A stretch of 13,283 bases of DNA from Proteobacteria bacterium UBA1847 (GTDB taxonomy: Bacteria > Pseudomonadota > Gammaproteobacteria > Steroidobacterales > Woeseiaceae), in contig DDIP01000067.1 in the NCBI GenBank assembly GCA_002338605.1, positions 1 to 13,283 on the forward strand. Direction: 5' to 3'. The notes beneath the pieces were generated by a model, which had not been told where the DNA came from, did no database searches, and was given only the letters and a program-made list of their open reading frames with translations. The position numbers and the translations under genes were made by a program. Below are positions 1 to 5,811 of the stretch, piece after piece. How positions within the stretch are numbered: position 1 is the first letter of the stretch; each line of letters opens with the position of its first letter.

Positions 1-286
1 TGGGACCAAGGGATTCACTGTACCCGATCATTTCTGATTGGAGTGGACTATCTCATCACCCTCGACCGAATCGTTAGGGGCGGGACGCTCTAGCCTGTCA
101 TTAAGGACGCTGTAGTCCCCAGGTAGTCTCTGCACCTTCCGCGGGTGTACCCGCAGCTTGGCTCAGGATTGCCATCAGCCGAACTGCTAAGGTTTCCCTG
201 AATTCATCCCGTTCATTTTGAACCTTTCGGCTCAAACGCACCTGATGTGATGAGTCCCCTGCTCTAACCAACTGAGCTACAGGCCC
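1..286 (-). tRNA. tRNA-Ile(CAU), split by a group I intron; 3' end beyond window
   Basis: The 5' exon is 286-250 and reads as acceptor strand GGGCCTG, a D arm with AGCTCAGTTGGTTAGAGC, and anticodon stem GGGGA plus CTCAT. The 3' exon resumes at 15 with AATCCCT and runs to base 1. Joined, they give a 7-nt loop CTCATAA closed by a GGGGA/TCCCT stem (one G-T pair). The variable region CTTGGTC follows, and the rest of the T arm and acceptor lie outside the window. A CAU anticodon fits elongator Met, initiator Met or the minor Ile2 tRNA. I prefer Ile2, whose C34 is converted to lysidine by TilS to read AUA, for three reasons: the variable-loop sequence resembles E. coli ileX; the gene lies near rpoD, as ileX does; and the Azoarcus tRNA with an intron at this site is Ile(CAU). 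Elongator Met is not excluded without the 3' half. Confidence 0.88.
16..249 (-). ncRNA. Group I self-splicing intron in the tRNA anticodon loop
   Basis: This 234-nt insert lies between T36 and A37 of the tRNA and has no ORF. The guide GTG (241-239) pairs with exon CAT, giving the U-G pair at the 5' splice site, and the last intron base (16) is G. Helices I can draw: P2 236-229/224-217 with a GAAA loop; P3 211-206/86-81; P4 202-197/167-162; P5 192-186/179-172 with a bulge; P6 156-150/145-139; P7 GACTA 128-124 with TAGTC 50-46; P8 79-76 plus 73-71 with 65-59; P9 44-41/25-22 and 38-35/30-27 with a GAAA loop. Core strings such as GAGCCAAGC, AAGGTGCAGAGACTA and GATAGTCC match those I recall from the 205-nt Azoarcus intron. 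Positions 123-87 form an extra stem region where P7.1/P7.2 would lie. The identity is secure; subgroup assignment is inference. Confidence 0.93.
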
Positions 287-300
287 ACGCAAGGTGCGGG

Positions 301-310
301 ATATTAGCAG
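301..310 (-). promoter_or_regulatory. Extended -10 promoter for the tRNA gene
   Basis: On the minus strand, TGC-TAATAT (309-301) is an extended -10 element ending 14 nt before the tRNA 5' base at 286. This puts the transcript start near 294. The stretch between is GC-rich (CCCGCACC), as in discriminators of stable-RNA promoters under stringent control. No good -35 hexamer is seen at 16-18 nt spacing (324-329 reads CGCATT). Confidence 0.5.
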
Positions 311-383
311 ATATCACCCGGGCAATGCGATGACATTATCGGGTCGTTGCTCAGGCCTGCAGCGCCGGCTCAGACACTGAGTT

Positions 384-399
384 CTGGCACGATTGCCAG
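384..399. repeat. Perfect 6-4-6 inverted repeat in the divergent spacer
   Basis: CTGGCA-CGAT-TGCCAG lies between the tRNA promoter and the pseudopilin promoter. It could be an operator for a dimeric regulator. No factor can be named from the sequence. The flanks do not extend the symmetry. Confidence 0.35.
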
Positions 400-450
400 C
401 ACGTTGCGTCGGAATTCCACTTGAAATCGAAAGTGCCATTGACACAGCTC

Positions 451-493
451 TGTGATCTGGATCACCGCTGATGTTTGGGTGGGCACGTACACT
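451..493 (+). promoter_or_regulatory. Candidate class II CRP/Vfr-dependent promoter of the pseudopilin operon
   Basis: TGTGA-TCTGGA-TCACC (451-466) matches the CRP/Vfr half-site consensus TGTGA-N6-TCACA at nine of ten fixed bases. Its centre is 458.5. TACACT at 488-493 is a plausible -10 element that predicts a start near 500, which puts the box at about -41.5, the class II activator position. The -35 region (around 465-470) lacks a TTGACA-like hexamer, as expected for activator dependence. A TTGACA at 439-444 has no partner -10. That a CRP homologue acts here is inference. Confidence 0.5.
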
Positions 494-529
494 TTTTGGT
501 GGTGTGGACTGGCTAGCCGCACTAAATCT

Positions 530-543
530 GGTCGGTTTCGACC
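530..543 (+). repeat. Leader hairpin before the pseudopilin gene
   Basis: GGTCG-GTTT-CGACC is a perfect 5-bp stem with a 4-nt loop. It ends 18 nt before the GTG start and just upstream of the Shine-Dalgarno GGAAG at 550-554. It has no T-run, so it is not an intrinsic terminator. It could shield or insulate the ribosome site, or be chance. Confidence 0.3.
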
Positions 544-561
544 GTATTTGGAAGTATTATC

Positions 562-1017
562 GTGTGGAAGACCCGGGGTTTCAGCCTTTTGGACTTGATG
601 GTGACGCTTGTCGTTGCGTCGATTCTGGTCGCTGTCTCTATCCCGGCGTACGACATGTTCGTGCAGCGTGCCTATGTTGCGAGGGCCATCGGCGACATCG
701 GCAAGATCAGTCTCGAAATCGAAATGTTCCGTCTGCGGAACAACGATCGCATTCCACTTGCGCTCAATGAACTGCCAACACCGGTTCCTTTGGATCCGTG
801 GGGCCGACCCTATTCCTACCTCAATATTCCATCTGTCTTGCCCAACAAGGGTCCTTTGCGAAAGGACAAGAATCTGAATCCTCTGAATACAGATTTCGAT
901 CTCTACAGCACAGGCAAAGACGGATCATCCGCGGGACCGCTGTCGGCGAAAGCAAGCCGTGACGACATTATTAGGGCAAATGACGGCGCGTTTTTCGGAC
1001 TGGGTAAAGACTACTGA
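562..1017 (+). CDS. GspG-like type II/IV pseudopilin (prepilin-type N-terminal methylation domain)
   Basis: The 151-residue protein opens with a very short 6-residue leader ending in Gly, then FSLLDLMVTLVVASILVAVSIPAY: the prepilin-peptidase (PilD/GspO) cleavage site after G6 and the hydrophobic helix that anchors pilins. Residue +5 is Asp11 where nearly all pilins have Glu. The C-terminal part has DPWGRPYSY (78-86) and FDLYSTGKDG (112-121), which match the GspG family DPWG motif and its C-terminal calcium-loop region. The start is GTG at 562, preceded by GGAAG at 550-554 with 7-nt spacing, and any downstream start would remove the leader. The stop overlaps the next ATG by one base (TGATG), so translation is probably coupled. 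No other secretion or pilus gene is nearby, so this is an orphan pseudopilin. It may join a pseudopilus encoded elsewhere or have been recruited to signalling. Confidence 0.85.
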   Translation: MWKTRGFSLLDLMVTLVVASILVAVSIPAYDMFVQRAYVARAIGDIGKISLEIEMFRLRNNDRIPLALNELPTPVPLDPWGRPYSYLNIPSVLPNKGPLRKDKNLNPLNTDFDLYSTGKDGSSAGPLSAKASRDDIIRANDGAFFGLGKDY

Positions 1018-3851
1018 TGAGCACCTCAATCGTGCGTCAGGCAATGACAGCAGGCGTCGGCCGGCGAATCTTCGTGCTGTTCTTGATTGCCGCCATTGTG
1101 CCCATGACGATTTCCACCGGCCTGGCCTTTTTCGAGTTTCACCGAAGTCTGGAGATTGAAGCATCCCAGTCTCTCCGGGCGAGCGCCAAAGACTACGGGC
1201 TGCAGATCCTCGGACGGCTGCAGGTGGCAGACCGCCGGTCCTCCGAGTTACTCGAGATGATCGAAGCATCAAACGAGTTGGCACTATCAGATCACCAATA
1301 CTTGCTGTCCGATTTCGACGTAATCCAGGAAATTGGTCAAGGAAAACCGAAAACACTCTACGGAGATCCGCTTCAACCGTTGATCATCGACTCGGGCAGC
1401 CTGCTGCAGATTCCGCGTGGCGAAGCCCGGCTGGTCATGAGTGCCGAGAAGAAATTTGCAATTGCCCGATCCGCACAAGGACCCGCCGGGCAGAATTATC
1501 AGGTCGTATTTCAACTGACAGACGACGGAATCTGGGGGACGCGCGAAACGCTGTCTTACAACACGGAACTCTGTGTTTTCTCCAGGGTCGGCGAACGCCT
1601 TTACTGCACGACGGACATCGCGCCAACTATCCATGCTGTGCTCGTTTCGCCATCCGAAAAATCCAGCAACGGCGTGTTTGGTGATTGGCGGCTCAATGGC
1701 GAAGAGCACTATGCTGCGATGTGGCAGCTCTTTCTCCAGGGCACGTTCGACGCGCCACCGCTCGATATCGTTGCAGTTCAGCCGAAAGTCATCGCGCTCC
1801 AGGCCGGGGCAAACTTTCGGCACATCCTGGTTCCGGCGGTGCTGCTTGTATTCGTGCTCGTCGGTGTATTGAGCCTGATCGTCATTAACCGCAGCCTCGG
1901 ACCGCTGACATCACTGACCAACGCGACAAGCCAAATTGCCAGCGGCGAGTATGGATCCCGTGTCTATGTCCGGACCGGGGACGAGTTTGAACGACTGGGT
2001 GACGCATTTAACAACATGGCCGCCCAAATCGGCAGCCAGATATCAACCCTGGAAGCCATGTCCGGCATCGATCGCCTGATATTGACCGGCACGAAGCTGG
2101 ATGAGGTGTCGGCGAATCTCGTTGCCCGCCTCGTGCAATTGACGGGCTGCCAGTGTGCGGCGGTGATCGCCCGCGATTCGGACGATGATGACGTCGGCAC
2201 CATGATTTCGATGCACAACAATGCTATTCGTCACGAACGCGTCGATTTTCCGGCAGCGCCGGATTGCCAATGGACAGAACCGCGGCAGGTTTCGTTGCAC
2301 GATGAAGATCGGACAGGCACCACATATGCGAGCAGGTTCCTGAAATACGGCCGGAATCACGTCGTGTTTCTGCCGGTCGTCCTGAACGACGAAATCAAGG
2401 GTCTGCTGTTGCTGGGTTTCGATACGCCATATGACATGAAAAGCTCAAGCTTGCAGTCTTGTGTCGACCTTGCGAGTCGATTCGCGGTTGCGCTGTCAAG
2501 CGTGGAGCGCGAGGAAGCGCTGTATCAGCAGGCTCATTTCGACACGCTGACAGGCCTGCCGAACCGGCAATTGCTCAAGGATCGATTGACGCAGCAGGTC
2601 GCAGCCGCGAGGCTCGATGATCGAGTCGGCGCAATCCTGTTTCTCGATCTCGACCGATTCAAAGAAATCAATGACGTCTTTGGCCATTCAGTGGGCGATG
2701 AAGTGCTTAAACAGGCGGCGGCTCGAATCAAGTCGATCGCGCGTGAGCACGACACCGTTGCTCGGATCGGTGGTGACGAATTTGTCATCGTCCTGCCCAG
2801 TGTGCCCGGTGACAGCACGATTCTAAAAATGGCTCGAAGTTTGCTGGAGAAGCTCAGCGACGCTTTCACGGTCTCTGGCACAGACCACTATCTCAGCGCA
2901 AGCATTGGAATAGCGATGTACCCGGATGATGGCGTTACCGTCGAGACGCTGCTAAAAAATGCTGACGCGGCAATGTATCGTGCCAAAGATGCTGGCCGTG
3001 GCCGCTTTGAATTCTTCAGCAAGAGCCTGAATGCAGAAAGTCGTCGCAAGATTGGCATCGAAAGGGATCTCAGGACAGCGCTGCACAATCAGGATTTGGA
3101 GGTGTATTACCAGCCCCAGGTTGACATACTGACCGGCGAGATTTGCGGTGCCGAGTCGCTTTTGCGGTGGACACATCCGCGGCAGGGCCCGATTTCACCT
3201 GCGGAATTCATCCCGCTGGCGGAAGACTCCGATCTGATCGTCGATATTGGCACCTGGGTCATCGAAAAGGTTTGTGGCGATTTGGCGAGCTTTTTGCGAC
3301 GCGGTCTCCATCCTGGTGCGGTGTCCATTAATGTTTCGGGCCGCCAGCTCGCAGACACGCGTTTCTCGAAAACGGTGATGCAGCCGATTCGACGCCACAA
3401 TATCCACCCTGGCTACATCCAGATGGAAGTCACCGAGACCGTGGTTGCCCAAAACCGGGACCGCGCAATAACGATTCTGCAATCGCTGCGTGAGGAGGGC
3501 GTGCGAGTTGCCATCGATGATTTCGGTACGGGCTATTCGTCACTTAGCTATCTGCAACAGATGCCGTTCGACGTAATCAAAATCGACAAATCCTTCATTG
3601 ACCAGATAGGGAGTAGCGAAGCCTCTGACAATATCTGCTGCACAATCATCAAGATGGCAGAGCAGCTGGGGAAAAAATCAACGGCCGAGGGCGTCGAGAC
3701 GAAATCGCAACTGGACTTTCTGCGTCGCAATGGCTGTAACGTCGTGCAGGGGTACTATTATTTCAGGCCACTGCCGAAAAGGGATTTTCTGAGCTTCATG
3801 GAGAAACAGGATTTCCATACCCAACGTCGCAAGGCACTTGAAATCCTCTAA
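1017..3851 (+). CDS. Membrane-bound bifunctional c-di-GMP enzyme (periplasmic sensor-HAMP-GAF-like-GGDEF-EAL)
   Basis: The 944-residue inner-membrane protein has TM1 at about 17-39, a periplasmic region of about 230 residues, TM2 at about 269-291, HAMP at about 291-343, a GAF-like segment at about 345-495, GGDEF at about 505-665 and EAL at about 685-930. The cyclase signature GGDEF (585-589) is intact, and an RxxD inhibitory site (R576-D579) sits five residues before it, so product inhibition is expected. The phosphodiesterase side keeps E713 (ESL in place of EAL), N772, E807, D834-D835, K855, E891 and Q911, so hydrolysis is also plausible. The net activity cannot be read from sequence. I recognise no family for the periplasmic part; its position behind a pseudopilin gene suggests surface or envelope sensing, which is inference. 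The ATG shares one base with the upstream stop and has only a weak Shine-Dalgarno, which suggests coupling. A terminator begins at the stop codon. Confidence 0.93.
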   Translation: MSTSIVRQAMTAGVGRRIFVLFLIAAIVPMTISTGLAFFEFHRSLEIEASQSLRASAKDYGLQILGRLQVADRRSSELLEMIEASNELALSDHQYLLSDFDVIQEIGQGKPKTLYGDPLQPLIIDSGSLLQIPRGEARLVMSAEKKFAIARSAQGPAGQNYQVVFQLTDDGIWGTRETLSYNTELCVFSRVGERLYCTTDIAPTIHAVLVSPSEKSSNGVFGDWRLNGEEHYAAMWQLFLQGTFDAPPLDIVAVQPKVIALQAGANFRHILVPAVLLVFVLVGVLSLIVINRSLGPLTSLTNATSQIASGEYGSRVYVRTGDEFERLGDAFNNMAAQIGSQISTLEAMSGIDRLILTGTKLDEVSANLVARLVQLTGCQCAAVIARDSDDDDVGTMISMHNNAIRHERVDFPAAPDCQWTEPRQVSLHDEDRTGTTYASRFLKYGRNHVVFLPVVLNDEIKGLLLLGFDTPYDMKSSSLQSCVDLASRFAVALSSVEREEALYQQAHFDTLTGLPNRQLLKDRLTQQVAAARLDDRVGAILFLDLDRFKEINDVFGHSVGDEVLKQAAARIKSIAREHDTVARIGGDEFVIVLPSVPGDSTILKMARSLLEKLSDAFTVSGTDHYLSASIGIAMYPDDGVTVETLLKNADAAMYRAKDAGRGRFEFFSKSLNAESRRKIGIERDLRTALHNQDLEVYYQPQVDILTGEICGAESLLRWTHPRQGPISPAEFIPLAEDSDLIVDIGTWVIEKVCGDLASFLRRGLHPGAVSINVSGRQLADTRFSKTVMQPIRRHNIHPGYIQMEVTETVVAQNRDRAITILQSLREEGVRVAIDDFGTGYSSLSYLQQMPFDVIKIDKSFIDQIGSSEASDNICCTIIKMAEQLGKKSTAEGVETKSQLDFLRRNGCNVVQGYYYFRPLPKRDFLSFMEKQDFHTQRRKALEIL

Positions 3852-3887
3852 ACTAAAAAAGCCGGGCTTTACCCGGCTTTTTTAGTT
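3851..3887. terminator. Bidirectional intrinsic terminator between converging operons
   Basis: Perfect 16-nt arms (3851-3866 and 3872-3887) flank a CTTTA loop. The GC core is GCCGGG/CCCGGC, with an A6 run before it and a T6 run after it, so both strands present a hairpin plus U-tract. It serves the GGDEF-EAL gene on the plus strand and rpoD, whose stop is at 3904, on the minus strand. Confidence 0.95.
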
Positions 3888-3903
3888 ACCCGAAAGCGCC
3901 TGC

Positions 3904-5724
3904 TCAATCTTCCAGCAGGAAACTCCGGAGTTGATCGGATCGTGTCGGATGGCGCAGTTTCCGGAGCGCTTTGGCTTCGATCTGTCGTATCCGTTCGCGT
4001 GTCACGTCGAACTGCTTGCCCACTTCTTCCAGTGTGTGGTCGGTGTTCATATCGATACCGAAACGCATGCGCAGGACTTTCGCTTCCCGCGGCGTCAACC
4101 CGGCCAATACCGAGTGTGTGGTTTCCTTCAGTCCGGACGTCGTCGCCGAGTCAACCGGCGAGTGCACGGTCTGGTCCTCAATGAAGTCACCGAGGTGCGA
4201 ATCTTCGTCGTCGCCAATCGGGGTTTCCATCGAGATCGGTTCCTTCGCGATCTTCAGCACCTTGCGGACCTTGTCTTCCGGCATTTCCATGCGCTCGGCC
4301 AGTTCGTCGGGCAGAGGCTCGCGACCCATTTCCTGCAGCATCTGGCGCGAAATGCGGTTCAGTTTGTTGATCGTCTCGATCATGTGAACCGGAATTCGGA
4401 TCGTGCGCGCCTGGTCTGCAATCGATCGCGTTATGGCCTGGCGAATCCACCAGGTCGCATAGGTCGAAAATTTGTAGCCACGGCGGTATTCAAACTTGTC
4501 GACGGCTTTCATCAGGCCGATGTTGCCTTCCTGGATCAGGTCGAGGAATTGCAAGCCGCGATTCGTGTATTTCTTGGCAATCGAGATAACGAGTCGCAGG
4601 TTGGCTTCAACCATTTCTTTTTTCGCGCGGCGTGCTTTCGCTTCGCCGATCGACATCTGGCGATTGATTTCCTTAATCTCGGCAATGCTCAGTCGCGTAG
4701 CCTCTTCAACGGCGATCAGTTTGCGCTGACAACGAATGATGTCGTCCTTGAGTTTCGCGAGTATTGAGGAGTGCTTGCGCTTTGCGCGAATGTGTTTGTC
4801 GATCCAGTTGTAGTCAGTTTCGCTCTTCGGGAAGCTCGACAGGAAGTCCTTGCGTGGCATGCCGGCATCGCGCACACACAGTTGCATGACCAGGCGTTCC
4901 TGGCTGCGAATGATCGATACGACGTCGCGAAGATTGCGTATGAGTGCGTCAAACAGTTTCGGCGCGAGCTTGAGCTCCATGATCTGGTCGGCCATTTCGC
5001 CCAGCGCCTTCTGCGTGCGTTTGTCTTTATAGCTGTATTGCTCGAGGTATTTCATACCGCGATTGAAATGGCGCCGAATGACCTTGACGCGCGCCTTAAC
5101 CTCTTCAGGATCCGGACCGGTGTCGACCACTTCGTCATCGTCGTCGTCATCGTCCGATTTGGGCGTTGGCGGTTTGATTTCATCCGGCTCGTTGGGGTCA
5201 ATAAATCCGACCACGAAGTCCTGCATGCGCGTTTCGCCGTCGGCGACGCGGTCCGCAACTTCAAGCAACGCCTCGACCGTAGGAGAGAAATGCACCATGT
5301 GGTACTTCACCTGGTTCAGGCCGGCTTCGATTCGCTTGGCGATTTCGATTTCGCCCTGGCGTGTCAGCAATTCAACCGTACCCATTTCACGCATGTACAT
5401 GCGCACCGGGTCCGTCGTGCGGCCGAATTCGGCATCCACACTGGCCAGCGCTGCCTCAGCTTCTTCAGCGCCGTCGTCGTCAGTTGCAGTGGCGTCGGAC
5501 AGCGTAATGGATTCGACATCCGGCGCCTTCTCATGCACGGCGATACCCATGTCGTTGATCATGTTTACGATGTCTTCAATCTGTTCCGGATCGACGATGT
5601 CGTTCGGCAAATGATCGTTAACTTCGGCGTAGGTCAGGTAACCTTGTTCCTTGCCACGGCCGATCAGTTCTCTGAGCTGCTTCGCTTGTTTGCTGACTGC
5701 AGCTTTTTTGGTTTTTTCTTTCAA
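3904..5724 (-). CDS. rpoD: RNA polymerase primary sigma factor RpoD (sigma-70)
   Basis: The 606-residue protein directs core RNA polymerase to -10/-35 promoters. Region 1.1 covers about 1-80, region 1.2 includes [11 protein letters not shown] (105-115), and the non-conserved spacer that primary sigmas of proteobacteria carry lies at about 130-370, with an acidic Asp run (191-197). Region 2 (about 372-447) has [16 protein letters not shown] and [17 protein letters not shown]. Region 4.2 (about 563-593) has the helix-turn-helix [20 protein letters not shown]. The length is close to E. coli sigma-70 (613). The start codon is TTG at 5724-5722, with Shine-Dalgarno AGGGG (5735-5731) six nt upstream. 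The next in-frame Met is residue 55, which would delete much of region 1.1. It is last in the rpsU-yqeY-dnaG-rpoD block, 87 nt after dnaG, and ends at the shared terminator. Confidence 0.98.
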   Translation of the reverse strand: MKEKTKKAAVSKQAKQLRELIGRGKEQGYLTYAEVNDHLPNDIVDPEQIEDIVNMINDMGIAVHEKAPDVESITLSDATATDDDGAEEAEAALASVDAEFGRTTDPVRMYMREMGTVELLTRQGEIEIAKRIEAGLNQVKYHMVHFSPTVEALLEVADRVADGETRMQDFVVGFIDPNEPDEIKPPTPKSDDDDDDDEVVDTGPDPEEVKARVKVIRRHFNRGMKYLEQYSYKDKRTQKALGEMADQIMELKLAPKLFDALIRNLRDVVSIIRSQERLVMQLCVRDAGMPRKDFLSSFPKSETDYNWIDKHIRAKRKHSSILAKLKDDIIRCQRKLIAVEEATRLSIAEIKEINRQMSIGEAKARRAKKEMVEANLRLVISIAKKYTNRGLQFLDLIQEGNIGLMKAVDKFEYRRGYKFSTYATWWIRQAITRSIADQARTIRIPVHMIETINKLNRISRQMLQEMGREPLPDELAERMEMPEDKVRKVLKIAKEPISMETPIGDDEDSHLGDFIEDQTVHSPVDSATTSGLKETTHSVLAGLTPREAKVLRMRFGIDMNTDHTLEEVGKQFDVTRERIRQIEAKALRKLRHPTRSDQLRSFLLED

Positions 5725-5735
5725 GACAAACCCCT
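5722..5735 (-). promoter_or_regulatory. Ribosome-binding site and TTG start of rpoD
   Basis: Read on the minus strand, AGGGG (5735-5731), six nt, then TTG. No in-frame ATG or GTG gives a complete region 1.1, so this site decides the start. A near-consensus site paired with a weak start codon may limit sigma synthesis. Confidence 0.8.
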
Positions 5736-5753
5736 GCGGGAAAATGAGCCAAA

Positions 5754-5769
5754 CGAGTAATGTTACTCG
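5754..5769 (-). repeat. Perfect 7-2-7 palindrome upstream of rpoD
   Basis: CGAGTAA-TG-TTACTCG lies 30-45 nt before the rpoD start in the 87-nt dnaG-rpoD spacer. It could be an operator, or a leader hairpin or processing site in the dnaG-rpoD transcript. A TTGAAA -35-like hexamer (5800-5795, minus strand) lies just upstream, but the matching -10 (CATTCA or ATTCAT, about 5777-5771) is poor. An rpoD-proximal promoter is therefore possible but weakly supported. Confidence 0.45.
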
Positions 5770-5811
5770 GATGAATGAGTCCGATCTATACCTTTTTCAA
5801 TACCTTATGAC

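Noticed and set aside
101..292. Minus-strand 63-codon open frame
   Set aside because: It covers the tRNA 5' exon and most of the group I intron; RNA structure explains every part of it.
385..400. Sigma-54-like TGGCAC...TTGC
   Set aside because: The GG to GC spacing is wrong for the -24/-12 pair; the sequence is better described as an inverted repeat.
471..540. Possible c-di-GMP (GEMM) riboswitch before the c-di-GMP operon
   Set aside because: I looked for the conserved GEMM core and its two paired stems between 460 and 561 and did not find them.
5131..5160. GTC/ATC-rich simple repeat in rpoD
   Set aside because: It encodes the acidic Asp run in the non-conserved spacer common to primary sigmas; nothing suggests phase variation.
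3931..5760. Long plus-strand open frames (278 and 329 codons) opposite rpoD
   Set aside because: They are antisense to a highly conserved gene, low in recognisable motifs, and mirror rpoD codon bias.
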